Shown here: piece after piece, positions 1 through 8,023 of the stretch | How positions within the stretch are numbered: position 1 is the stretch's first letter | Layout of the letters: each line of letters opens with the position of its first letter | Assembly (NCBI RefSeq): GCF_001767295.1 | Contig: NZ_CP014944.1 | Coordinates: 806,001-870,000 of the forward strand | Length of the DNA: 64,000 nucleotides | DNA from: Colwellia sp. PAMC 20917 | GTDB lineage: Bacteria; Pseudomonadota; Gammaproteobacteria; Enterobacterales; Alteromonadaceae | Direction of reading: 5' to 3' | Position numbers and translations under genes: made by a program | Notes under the pieces: model-generated | Database searches by the model: none | Seen by the model: the letters and a program-made list of their open reading frames with translations, nothing else | What the model was told of the DNA's origin: nothing

Positions 1-1132
1 GGAAAGTCATAATCATACCGATTACTGTACCTAATAGACCCATTAATGGAGCAATAGCAGCAAACATTTTGATTAAGTTGATACCGCGATCGATTTTCGG
101 TGTTTCACGTAAAATAGCTTCATCAAGTTTAAGTTCAAGTGTTTCAGCGTCAACATTTTTGTTTTCGTGATAAACCTTGATTAAACGTCCTAATGGGTTG
201 TTATCATTAGGCTGTTCAATATTCTTCTCTTGAGTCTTAATACGAGAGCTAATAGTCGTTAAGAAAATCATACGCTCTAAAGCAATTAAGAAACCGATAA
301 CAAGTAATACTGTGATTGCATAACCAACAGTGCCACCTTCATGGTAGAACTCCATAAGAACTTTCTTACGAGTTTCAAGGGCTAAGATACCACCACGTGA
401 AGGATCTACGTATAGAGGATGATAGCCAGAAGTTTCACCAAAGAAATCAGAAGCTGTGCTAGAAATATAACCCGCTGGCTGTTTAGCCAAAGGTTGAATT
501 TGACCAACTTCATCATTGTAGTTTAAGAAACCATCAGCAGATACTAAGTTAAAAGTACCAATACGTGTAACAGTTTGTGTAGAGGTTGAACCATCTAAAC
601 TTGTTACTTCAGCGCTAAACTGTGAAATTTTACCCGATTGAGTCATTTCAGTTTGTAAAGCAATCCATAACTCTTCAAGTTGCTCAAGTTCAGGTATTTT
701 CTTAGAGTTGGCAATAACATCTAATGTTGCGCCACGTCCAGGAAATTCAGCACTTACAATTGAAGTTACGATTTGACCGTAAGCATCAGCGGCAGCAGCA
801 CGAGTAACACCAAACATTTCGCCAAGAGTACCTTTAGCGTTGTCTAATTCAACTGAACGTTGCGCGATAGTAATATCGTTAGCAGCATATTCTTTAGTTA
901 AACGGTCGTTACGTGTATTTTGATTGGCTAATTCTTTCTTAGCTTTATTCAAAAGTGCTTGCTTGTCTGCACGAGCTGAAGTGAACTCTGCTTCGCGCGC
1001 TTTATCAAGCTTGCCTTCAGAAATTCGATCGTTTTTAACTTGCTTTAATAAATCATCCAAGTCATTAGCTACGGCTGAAGTTGCTACAGTCATTGACGCA
1101 GCAAGCATTACAAAATTAATAATTTTTCTCAT
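1..1132 (-). CDS. TtpC-like large ExbB/TolQ-family proton channel (C-terminus outside window)
   Basis: About 377 residues are visible from the start codon; the C-terminus lies beyond the left edge. Residues 1-22 resemble a signal peptide, about 25-110 are charged and coiled-coil-like, and from about residue 270 there is a membrane helix (GYAITVLLVIGFLIALE) followed by the MotA/TolQ/ExbB signature region with LIKMFAAIAPLMGLLGTVIG. A long periplasmic coiled-coil N-terminus on an ExbB core is the pattern of TtpC of TonB2 systems, which helps energise TonB-dependent receptors (family knowledge). Its ATG overlaps the stop of the upstream DUF3450 gene by one base (TAATG), so the two are probably translationally coupled. 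It could serve the laminarin receptor in this window, but that is inference. Confidence 0.85.
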   Translation of the reverse strand, partial: MRKIINFVMLAASMTVATSAVANDLDDLLKQVKNDRISEGKLDKAREAEFTSARADKQALLNKAKKELANQNTRNDRLTKEYAANDITIAQRSVELDNAKGTLGEMFGVTRAAAADAYGQIVTSIVSAEFPGRGATLDVIANSKKIPELEQLEELWIALQTEMTQSGKISQFSAEVTSLDGSTSTQTVTRIGTFNLVSADGFLNYNDEVGQIQPLAKQPAGYISSTASDFFGETSGYHPLYVDPSRGGILALETRKKVLMEFYHEGGTVGYAITVLLVIGFLIALERMIFLTTISSRIKTQEKNIEQPNDNNPLGRLIKVYHENKNVDAETLELKLDEAILRETPKIDRGINLIKMFAAIAPLMGLLGTVIGMIMTF

Positions 1133-1914
1133 TATTTCGCTCCCGCTGCAAATACTGGTAATTTAGTTAAATCTTTTGGTAATTGGTTACGCGCCATAGC
1201 GATTGCATCTTTAGTAGGCTTTAAGTATTCATCGCCTAATGCTTCCCAACCGCGTGTTTCATTGTTCCAAACCCAAACATTTTTCATGTCTAGTGATTGA
1301 GCAACTAGAGCTACACGGCCCATATGAACGAAGTCAGCAGTAATTGTACGGTCGCCTAAATCAAGCTCACCTTGGTAAGCTGCAAAAACAGTACCGTAGT
1401 TTGCTTCAATTTCGTAAGCTTCAAGTACTAAACGAAACTGTTCAGATACCGAAATATCAGAAGCGCCTAGCACGTCACGTAAGTTAGCAACGCGCTCTTT
1501 ACGGTTTTCAATATTCACAGGAATATCTAACGCTACAAACTTGTCTAACGTATCAATCATCTTATACATAAGAGGAACGATACCTTGTTTAGTTTTGTCA
1601 ATACCAGCGATCTGATCTTCTAAAGATTTGATATTCGCAAGTTGGTCATTAACCATCAATTGAATGTGATCATTGTATTGAGATAAAGTTTCAGCTTCAT
1701 CAACAGTTAAACGATATTCACCTAAAAGCTCAATAGTTTGTTCATAAATACTATTGATTTTTTGTTGTGATTTTTTAGAAGCTTGAAAAGTGCTAGCTTC
1801 TGCTTTTTGTAGTTCTGATAATGCATCTGCAGAAGCGAAGTTGCTTGCTGTTAATGCTAGTGCGCCAATTATCGTCGAAGCGATAAGGCTTTTCTTGTTG
1901 CTAAATTTGGACAT
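1132..1914 (-). CDS. DUF3450 periplasmic protein of a TonB2-type cluster
   Basis: The protein has about 260 residues from the chosen start. The ATG at 1914 is preferred over the longer frame from 1950 because it directly begins a good signal peptide (MSKFSNKKSLIAS, hydrophobic core, cleavage near ASA-DALSEL) and has GGGAAC four bases upstream. The mature part is helical and charged, with a probable coiled coil over about residues 25-120. DUF3450 proteins are regularly found just before ExbB/TtpC-like genes in TonB clusters of Vibrio, Shewanella and Alteromonas; their biochemical function is not established. The TAATG junction with the next gene supports an operon. Confidence 0.85.
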   Translation of the reverse strand: MSKFSNKKSLIASTIIGALALTASNFASADALSELQKAEASTFQASKKSQQKINSIYEQTIELLGEYRLTVDEAETLSQYNDHIQLMVNDQLANIKSLEDQIAGIDKTKQGIVPLMYKMIDTLDKFVALDIPVNIENRKERVANLRDVLGASDISVSEQFRLVLEAYEIEANYGTVFAAYQGELDLGDRTITADFVHMGRVALVAQSLDMKNVWVWNNETRGWEALGDEYLKPTKDAIAMARNQLPKDLTKLPVFAAGAK

Positions 1915-2363
1915 AGTTCCCAACCAATTGCTATTGAATGTGGATAACATGGAGATGTTAACGCAAATTTAATAATCTGCCATTTTAAGTTTTTATTTCT
2001 CTAGAATAAAACAATGCAATACTCCCAGACGACAGCGTTGCTGTCAACTAGGTACATAAAAAAGGCTGCTAATTACCAGCAAATTACATAAATTTGCTGG
2101 TTTCGTTACAAAAAATAAACATTAAGTTAAAAAAATCATAAGTGATTTGCAGTAACTTTCTGAATAAATTAGGCGACTAAACAAACACAATTTTCTGTAA
2201 ATATATTTGCTCCTATTAGTTTTACTAATTCATTCGTACTAAGTCAAATTTATTTATTAAAATATTCATAATATTTATAAAAAAAAGGTTGGTAATTTGA
2301 CATATTTAAAGATTAAAACCGTGCTACTATTCGCCTATAGCACTAATTTACCTATATTTATTT
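1915..2363. promoter_or_regulatory. Divergent intergenic region with a 10-bp-arm palindrome
   Basis: No gene is seen between the DUF3450 gene (leftward) and the TSUP gene (rightward). The strongest structure is a perfect inverted repeat at 2076-2100: CCAGCAAATT, a 5-base spacer, then AATTTGCTGG. It could be an operator or an RNA hairpin. AT-rich sequence from 2200 to 2340 probably holds the promoter of the rightward gene. Confidence 0.4.
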
Positions 2364-3149
2364 ATGTTTATAGATTCAACTTTTAATTTTGAAATTTGGT
2401 TCACTTTATGTGCCATTGGATTTATCGCAGGGCTCATTGATGCAATAGCTGGCGGTGGAGGTATGCTAACTGTTCCAACATTACTCTCGGCAGGTTTACC
2501 ACCACATCTTGCTTTAGGTACCAATAAACTTGCCGCATCTTTTGGTTCGTTAACCGCTTCAGTGACTTTTTATCGTAAAAAGTTATTTGATCCCAAATTT
2601 TGGCGTTTATCTATTTTATATACGGCAATAGGTGCTGTTGCGGGCACGTTTGCTGTTGGTTTTTTATCAGGTGATTTTCTAGAAAAATTTATTCCTATTG
2701 TTATCGTTATCACTGCCATTTACACCCTGTTTTCTAAAACAATTGTCACTGAATTAAAGGGGCTACCTGCGTTAACTTTTCGTTTAAAAATCACCCAAAG
2801 TATTCAGGGTTTACTCTTAGGGTTTTACGATGGTTTCGCAGGTCCTGGAACCGGCGCGTTTTGGACCGCATCCTCAAGTGCACTTTACAAAATAAACATA
2901 TTACTGAGCTGCGGATTGGCTCGATCAACTAATTTTGTCAGTAATTTTTGTAGCTTATTAACCTTTATTTATTTTGGTTATGTTAATTTTATTATCGGTA
3001 TTTCGATGGGTATATTTATTATGTTAGGTGCTGCTGTGGGTGCACATTGGGCAATAAAGTTTGGTAACCGCTTTATTCGTCCTGTTTTCATCATCGTCGT
3101 TATTTCTATGTCAGCAAATTTAACTTATCATGCGTGGTTCACTCAATAA
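2364..3149 (+). CDS. TSUP (TauE/SafE) family membrane permease
   Basis: The protein has 261 residues, very hydrophobic, with about seven to eight membrane segments. The N-terminal stretch GFIAGLIDAIAGGGGMLTVP and the LGTNKLAASFGS motif are typical of TSUP proteins of the YfcA type, and a second GFYDGFAGPGTGAFW motif marks the internal repeat. Family members export or import sulfite, sulfoacetate and similar anions; the substrate cannot be read from the sequence. It is transcribed divergently from the TonB module and ends just before priC. Confidence 0.85.
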   Translation: MFIDSTFNFEIWFTLCAIGFIAGLIDAIAGGGGMLTVPTLLSAGLPPHLALGTNKLAASFGSLTASVTFYRKKLFDPKFWRLSILYTAIGAVAGTFAVGFLSGDFLEKFIPIVIVITAIYTLFSKTIVTELKGLPALTFRLKITQSIQGLLLGFYDGFAGPGTGAFWTASSSALYKINILLSCGLARSTNFVSNFCSLLTFIYFGYVNFIIGISMGIFIMLGAAVGAHWAIKFGNRFIRPVFIIVVISMSANLTYHAWFTQ

Positions 3150-3171
3150 CAAGGTCAAGAGGTCGTCAAAT

Positions 3172-3777
3172 ATGCAATTAGCAATCGACAGAATTACAGC
3201 TGTTTTAGATAGTCTAGCTGAGCAGGCTAAAATTATTGATACTGAAAATCAGCAGACTAAATCACATTATCTTTTAAAAGATAAAGATATCTTTTCAGAA
3301 GCTTTATTTGCCACCAACAGTGATAAAATAGGCGCATATGTTGATGAGGTGCGTGGTAAAACTATCGAATTAGCTCGGTTATTGCAGAGTGGAAAAAAAG
3401 AACTATCACAAAATAGATTGCAAGGTATTGAGCAACAAATATCATCAATAATTAATGCAATAAGATCAAACAAAGGTCTTCATCAAGAAGCACAATACCG
3501 ATTAACAGCGATAAACGCTAGGCGCTATAAAAAAGCGGCAAAAGAACTCTTTAAATCCAGTCAAGCCCTCTATCAGCAATTAGCAGAGCACCACGAGTTT
3601 GAGCGCCGCTTACTTGCTATGCTCAATGAAAGAGAACAACTTCGTCAAACTGCAACGCCCGCCAAAGCAAAGAAAATATTGGATGAAGTCCTTGCTCTTC
3701 ACCAAAGGTTAGGTCGTTGTCGTCAAGCTATTTCAAAAATAGAGCGCGAAATAGAAGTTTCAGAAAAACCGCGATGA
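3172..3777 (+). CDS. priC: Primosomal replication protein PriC
   Basis: About 201 residues from the preferred ATG at 3172. The longer frame from 3130 runs into the upstream gene; the 3172 start has AAGAGG upstream and gives the usual PriC beginning (MQLAIDRITAVLDSLAEQA). The protein is almost entirely helical and basic, with the arrangement of PriC/PriB-like N'' proteins: an N-terminal helical bundle and a C-terminal part rich in Arg, Gln and Leu (LHQRLGRCRQAISKIE). PriC helps reload DnaB helicase at stalled forks. The 20-base distance from the TSUP gene suggests co-transcription. Confidence 0.75.
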   Translation: MQLAIDRITAVLDSLAEQAKIIDTENQQTKSHYLLKDKDIFSEALFATNSDKIGAYVDEVRGKTIELARLLQSGKKELSQNRLQGIEQQISSIINAIRSNKGLHQEAQYRLTAINARRYKKAAKELFKSSQALYQQLAEHHEFERRLLAMLNEREQLRQTATPAKAKKILDEVLALHQRLGRCRQAISKIEREIEVSEKPR

Positions 3778-3876
3778 TATCTGTTAAATAACTCGCTTTT
3801 TGCTTCATCTCGCATTAATCTTAAATAATAACAAACAATAAATTGATCCATTATTTAATCGTAAAAGAGGGCTGGA

Positions 3877-4140
3877 ATGAGAATATCTGATGACATTCAT
3901 AACTATTATGAAAAACTAGTCGTACAACACTTTGCCGCGCTAAAATTAGAAGAGAAATATGAAGCTGACTTTATTGCTGACCTAACCTGTGTAGTGCTCA
4001 ATCAACTACCCACTCGTTATATTAGACATGAAGTTGATATGTCATTCTACTTGCCTGCTTCAGAGCGTTTTGAAATGGAAAACAATGTAAAAGTTGCGAT
4101 TAGTAAGGCAATAGAGTTTATGAAAACTCATAACACTTAA
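3877..4140 (+). CDS. ComFB-like small protein
   Basis: The protein has 87 residues and no signal peptide or membrane helix. The segment ADLTCVVLNQLPTRYIRHEV matches the core pattern of the ComFB family (an acidic/helical start followed by LNxLPxxY). ComFB was named from a Bacillus competence operon; homologues in other bacteria have been reported as cyclic-dinucleotide binding proteins. A good ribosome site (AAGAGGGCTGGA) precedes the ATG. No competence genes are nearby, so the role here is open. Confidence 0.65.
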   Translation: MRISDDIHNYYEKLVVQHFAALKLEEKYEADFIADLTCVVLNQLPTRYIRHEVDMSFYLPASERFEMENNVKVAISKAIEFMKTHNT

Positions 4141-4166
4141 CTGCTGCTCTTTGATTTATTAATAAG

Positions 4167-4199
4167 GCAAGTGGTCAAGTCAATGCTCACTTGCTTTTA
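4167..4199 (+). terminator. Probable rho-independent terminator after the ComFB-like gene
   Basis: GCAAGTG at 4167 pairs with CACTTGC, followed by TTTTA. It lies about 30 bases after the stop codon. Confidence 0.55.
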
Positions 4200-4700
4200 C
4201 CTTTAAGCATTTCCTTTAAATGATGACCTGACCTTTTTTTTATACCTTTAAGGTTTTAATACCAATTAATATTCCTCTTTTTACCCATTAACTAGCTAAA
4301 TGCTTTTAATTTTGTCAGAAACCAGCTAACCCACTTAAATGGCCTTAAAAATATAAAGACATAAATATACCTGTATTATCTCTTTGTACTCATTTTTGAG
4401 TGTTTCAGTGCTTACAAGTAGGATGGATGAATGTGTGATGACATCAGCATATGATTTATTAACGACTGACAAGTATCATGATCCCTTTAAATAACATTGC
4501 TGCCAGTAAAACCATAGGTCGGTAAGTTAATATTTTCTTGGCTTGTTTATTACGGGATATTCTTGGGATTTTCAGATGGAATTATTTCGCTAGCAATAAA
4601 TACCGTGTCGAATGTATAAATGGGAGATTTTAGTCGTAAAAAGGTTGTACTGAACGTAGCAAGGTAGCTAAAGATTGTAAGTTAGTGATAAATAAAGAAT
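4200..4700. other. Gene-free flank, former downstream region of ffs
   Basis: I see no convincing gene here. If the element at 4701-12384 is removed, this sequence would directly follow the 3' end of the 4.5S RNA gene, so it is probably the original downstream spacer of ffs. No clear ffs terminator was recognised in it. Confidence 0.4.
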
Positions 4701-4711
4701 GGTGGCAACCC
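4701..4711 (+). repeat. attL-like direct repeat GGTGGCAACCC
   Basis: Identical to 12374-12384 in the same orientation. The right copy is inside the 4.5S RNA gene. It is either an attachment-site core or a target duplication. Confidence 0.75.
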
Positions 4712-5004
4712 AATACTTCCATAGGCTCTACAGCCCATATTTAACAAGCTATTCATCTCGGTTCAATCAATTAGTATCACAGCCAGTATCACAGTTACAA
4801 CTAATTTGAACACCTATTCACTCCATCATCACCATTTGAATGACACCAATAAACCTCCATCATCACTATCAGTGAAACTATTAATGATACTACTGTTAAT
4901 GTTGATGATGTTCGTCGTGGGTCACTGGTTAAGCTTATCGGTGGGAAATATTAACCATCATCATGATTTTCCCAACTATCACCAGCATCATCAAAGATTG
5001 ACCT
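4708..5004 (+). repeat. Left 297-bp terminal inverted repeat
   Basis: This is the reverse complement of 12080-12376; I compared the segments by eye and found no mismatch. Outer edge: ACCCAATACTTCC; inner edge: GATTGACCT. Read on the minus strand its inner end still encodes the last 17 residues of the protein at 11900-12133, but without the rest of the gene, which suggests this copy was made from the right one. Confidence 0.85.
4773..4794 (+). repeat. Two AGTATCACAG iteron-like repeats inside the left inverted repeat
   Basis: AGTATCACAG occurs at 4773-4782 and 4785-4794, a 12-bp period. The mirror copies are at 12290-12299 and 12302-12311. They lie about 70-90 bp from the element ends and could be binding sites for a recombinase or replication protein. 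Confidence 0.5.
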
Positions 5005-5048
5005 ATCCAGCCTAGCTAGTGGCAATCTTGATACACCCAACCAGCAAG

Positions 5049-6656
5049 CTAATTAATATTCATGCAAATTTCTTTTTTATTGACTGTGTAGCAAACACCG
5101 TGCTCGCCGTATGATGGCGCTGTGTTTGAGTATGGCTCTACAAACCCCTTATCAGTCAAAATATCTTCAACACTACCGTGGTGAGATTTTATTAAAATAT
5201 TAGCCAGCAACATATTGATATCCATCTCCATTACACTCCCATACATATTGAGAAACTTAGGTCTTGCAGTTGCAGCCATCAACGCGCCTACTGGATTTCT
5301 ATAGTTTTTAATCAAGTATAGATACAGGTTATCATTGTCACTAGCGTATGCATCATAATGAACATTCGCTTTATCATCCATGTCTTTTATTAGTGATATC
5401 AATGAATTTTTTTTAAAATTATCAGGGATAATTTGAGTTTGAAAGTACTTAAACAAGTCATTTATAGTCATATTCTCTTTGTATTTCATTCTCGCATTAA
5501 GTTTAATCCAAAAACCATTTTGAGCTATCGCATCTCCAGCTATATTTTCAAACTTCATAGGTGTTGCGTAATCAACAAATTTAGCCTTCCAACTATCATT
5601 CATTGATATTTCCTTGCCTGTCAACGGAGTTAAAACACTCTCTAGATATTCTGTATTATGGTAATCACCTCTTACGAGATTAACTAGTAGGTACAGATAG
5701 TGATTTTCAAAATTTACAACAGGTAAAACAGTAAACAAAATATCATTTGAGTTACTCATGAAAGCCCTGTCTATAGTTATTTTTTGCACCAACTTAACAG
5801 CGGCTTCATCTAATTTGTTTTCATGAATATCTATTGCAATACTTAGTGCTAGCAATTTATTCAAAGTCATCAGTTGATTAAAGTCAGGCTCAGTGCTTAT
5901 TGAATTTAAAAATGAAAAATTAGTGAGTTTCTCCAACTTCAAATATCCATTGATAACCAAACTAAAAGAGTCAACCAACTCTTTTGCCTGAGATAAGTTC
6001 AACTTCAAATAGTTAACACAATCAATATCCTTTAGCTCACAAAGTAATGGTTCATCATCTAAAGCATCAAACCCAACTATATTGGGGTATTTTAATTTCT
6101 GACCTACCTTGCCTTTTTTTATTTTTGCCAAACTGTTTAAGTACAATTCCCTCCCTCGCGCATCAGCATCGCTATTACTTGTATTCTGCATACCAATCAA
6201 CTGAATAAAGACATTGTTTTCTAATTTATTTTGTTCCGAATATTGTTCAATCCATAGTTGTGCCACCGGCTCCAACGGGTCATCGTGATATTGAAAAAAT
6301 TTATACACAAGAAAAACAAGAAGAAGGAAAATCAAAAGCACTTTTTTTCGCCTCGGCTCGGGCGCTCGCTCCAAGTAACCAAACCTTTCATCTAGGAGCT
6401 TATCTATCCAGAAAACAATAAAGTAAAAACCCAATACCACTATTGACCATACACCAGTTTTTATTATAAAAATAAACAATGCCAAAGGCGCTAACTGCAA
6501 CACCCAAGAGCAATATCGAACAAAACTCGGCTTCGTTCTGATTTTTGATAGCTTGGCGCAACTCGGGCATCGATAATAACCACTAGCTGACTGCCAGTAG
6601 CGCTTCCATGTAACTTCAATTTTTTTATCGCATGAGGGGCAATCTAGAGTAGCCAT
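5049..6656 (-). CDS. Element-encoded zinc-ribbon membrane protein of unknown function
   Basis: About 535 residues from the preferred ATG at 6656, which has AAGGA six to seven bases upstream; the frame could extend to 6689. Cysteines 6, 9, 30 and 33 (CPSC...CPSC) form a zinc ribbon. Three hydrophobic segments follow at about residues 47-67, 68-86 and 107-124. After them comes a roughly 400-residue non-membrane region rich in Leu, Asn, Asp and Lys. I do not recognise the family. As the last gene before the left inverted repeat it looks like cargo; a defence or surface role is possible but has no direct support. Confidence 0.7.
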   Translation of the reverse strand: MATLDCPSCDKKIEVTWKRYWQSASGYYRCPSCAKLSKIRTKPSFVRYCSWVLQLAPLALFIFIIKTGVWSIVVLGFYFIVFWIDKLLDERFGYLERAPEPRRKKVLLIFLLLVFLVYKFFQYHDDPLEPVAQLWIEQYSEQNKLENNVFIQLIGMQNTSNSDADARGRELYLNSLAKIKKGKVGQKLKYPNIVGFDALDDEPLLCELKDIDCVNYLKLNLSQAKELVDSFSLVINGYLKLEKLTNFSFLNSISTEPDFNQLMTLNKLLALSIAIDIHENKLDEAAVKLVQKITIDRAFMSNSNDILFTVLPVVNFENHYLYLLVNLVRGDYHNTEYLESVLTPLTGKEISMNDSWKAKFVDYATPMKFENIAGDAIAQNGFWIKLNARMKYKENMTINDLFKYFQTQIIPDNFKKNSLISLIKDMDDKANVHYDAYASDNDNLYLYLIKNYRNPVGALMAATARPKFLNMYGSVMEMDINMLLANILIKSHHGSVEDILTDKGFVEPYSNTAPSYGEHGVCYTVNKKEICMNIN

Positions 6657-6779
6657 TAAATATCCTTGTATTAGCCTTAATATTAACAATAGTTAATCAG
6701 TCATTATTTAAGCACACCTACGCATCAAATAAAACAATTCAAACACTTACGCATAAAGCTACACACGGATAACGCTATT

Positions 6780-7046
6780 TTAATATGGAAAATAACCACC
6801 ATCCCAATCAGAGCCATCAGCACAAACAATCGCTTTATCTAGACTCGCAGGGGCAATAAAATATCGCCCCCTATCCTCGTGAGTACCCATACCAACCAAA
6901 CAGACATCAATAGAGTCCAACGCAAGTGACTCATTAGAAAATACCCCGATAAAATCCCAGCTATCACTCAGTACATTGGTAACCTTACCAACAATCCAGA
7001 GCTTATCATTCACTCCCACCAAAGACCCAGCCAGCCCACTTATCAT
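6780..7046 (-). CDS. Small acidic protein coupled to the serine recombinase
   Basis: The protein has 88 residues, is acidic and has no membrane helix. Its start overlaps the stop of the recombinase gene (ATGA at 7043-7046), so it is probably translated by coupling. It has features of a compact beta-rich domain (ends GSDWDGGYFPY). I do not recognise the family. A role as accessory or directionality factor for the recombinase is suggested only by the overlap. Confidence 0.6.
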   Translation of the reverse strand: MISGLAGSLVGVNDKLWIVGKVTNVLSDSWDFIGVFSNESLALDSIDVCLVGMGTHEDRGRYFIAPASLDKAIVCADGSDWDGGYFPY

Positions 7047-7606
7047 ACAATCACCTCTAACTCAGCTAAAACCTGATAAACCTTAGTTCTGGAGATGCCG
7101 AAAAATTTAGCTACCTCAGTCTTAGGTGTGCCAGACTCAACCATATCTCTAACTTCAGCTTTAATAGCGTTACTTATCGAAGGTTTTCTTCCCATTTTTA
7201 CGCCACGCTCGACAGCCGCCTCGCGTCCTTCATTGCATCTCTCAATAATCCGAGACCTTTCTGCTGTCGCAATTGCTGACAATATAGTAACAACCATCAT
7301 CCCCATAGAACCACGAGTCGATATTCCATCATCAAGAAAAGTAATATGAACACCTTTTTTTGTCAGGCTTTCCACTATCGAAATCATATCAGCCGTATTA
7401 CGCCCCAAGCGGTCAAGCTTAGTTACATATATTTCATCCGCCTCACGAACGTATGACAGCATATCTTGCAATCCTTGGCGATTCGATGACTTACCACTAA
7501 ACTTATCGGTAAACACCTTCTCACAACCCTCACGCTTAAGCCTGTTAACTTGAATCTCAAAAGATTGCGATTGCGAGCTTACTCGTCCATATCCGATTTT
7601 TACCAT
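7043..7606 (-). CDS. Serine recombinase of the resolvase/invertase type
   Basis: The protein has 187 residues, the normal length for Hin/Pin or Tn3-type enzymes and much shorter than large serine integrases. The N-terminal catalytic motif is YGRVSS (nucleophile Ser10). The YVTKLDRLGRNT segment carries the conserved arginines, and AIATAERSRIIERCNEGREAA is the long dimer helix. A C-terminal helix-turn-helix (EVAKFFGISRTKVYQVL) binds DNA. Such enzymes invert or resolve DNA between two sites, so inversion of the whole element between its two inverted repeats or resolution of dimers is plausible. Whether it can also integrate the element at ffs is unknown. Two 13-bp direct repeats precede the gene. 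Confidence 0.9.
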   Translation of the reverse strand: MVKIGYGRVSSQSQSFEIQVNRLKREGCEKVFTDKFSGKSSNRQGLQDMLSYVREADEIYVTKLDRLGRNTADMISIVESLTKKGVHITFLDDGISTRGSMGMMVVTILSAIATAERSRIIERCNEGREAAVERGVKMGRKPSISNAIKAEVRDMVESGTPKTEVAKFFGISRTKVYQVLAELEVIV

Positions 7607-7616
7607 TGCACACCAA

Positions 7617-7660
7617 GTGTAAATTAAATCATGTAAACCAACTGTACGTGTAAATTAAAT
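7617..7660 (-). promoter_or_regulatory. Two 13-bp direct repeats upstream of the recombinase
   Basis: GTGTAAATTAAAT is found at 7617-7629 and 7648-7660, 31 bp apart, directly upstream of the recombinase start codon. They may be an autoregulatory operator or part of a recombination (res-like) site. Confidence 0.5.
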
Positions 7661-8023
7661 TGAAATCAAGATATAATGTACGGATGAGATGTGGATGAGT
7701 TGGTTTTCATAATATTATAAATTAATGAACACGTTGCGGTGTAGTCGATACTGGTTGTTTGGGTTTAAGTTGATTTTACTTGGCATGAATATGATATTTT
7801 CGCACCCGACCTAAGCACTTTTTCTTCTTCTTTTCTCTACTCTGGTCATCAACGAAGTACAAATTTAATCGAACCAAGTTAAGACAAGGGTTGCTTGCAA
7901 CACGATGACTTACTTGTTCGGTTGCCGAAGGCTGCCTGTTCATTTGTATTATTACTATAAGCGGGTGAACACATCGGGTGCGCAAATGATGTGGTTAAAC
8001 TGGGTTGGTACTTGATAATCAGA
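7661..8023. other. Gene-free spacer between recombinase and primase genes
   Basis: About 360 bp without a convincing gene. A 69-codon leftward frame here has a poor, Lys- and Arg-rich composition and no clear ribosome site. The location between recombinase and replication gene makes it a candidate for a recombination site or an origin, but no clear iteron series was found. Confidence 0.3.

Noticed and set aside
4806-5015. His-rich reading frame with a hydrophobic core in the left inverted repeat (and its mirror at 12012-12278)
   Set aside because: It starts with TTG, has no ribosome site, lies opposite coding sequence of the right-hand gene, and its presence in both repeats follows simply from their identity. 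His runs come from repeated ATG/GAT-rich DNA.
7776-7985. Leftward 69-codon frame between recombinase and primase genes
   Set aside because: Poor composition (a run of five Lys, many Arg and His), no ribosome site and no neighbouring overlap.
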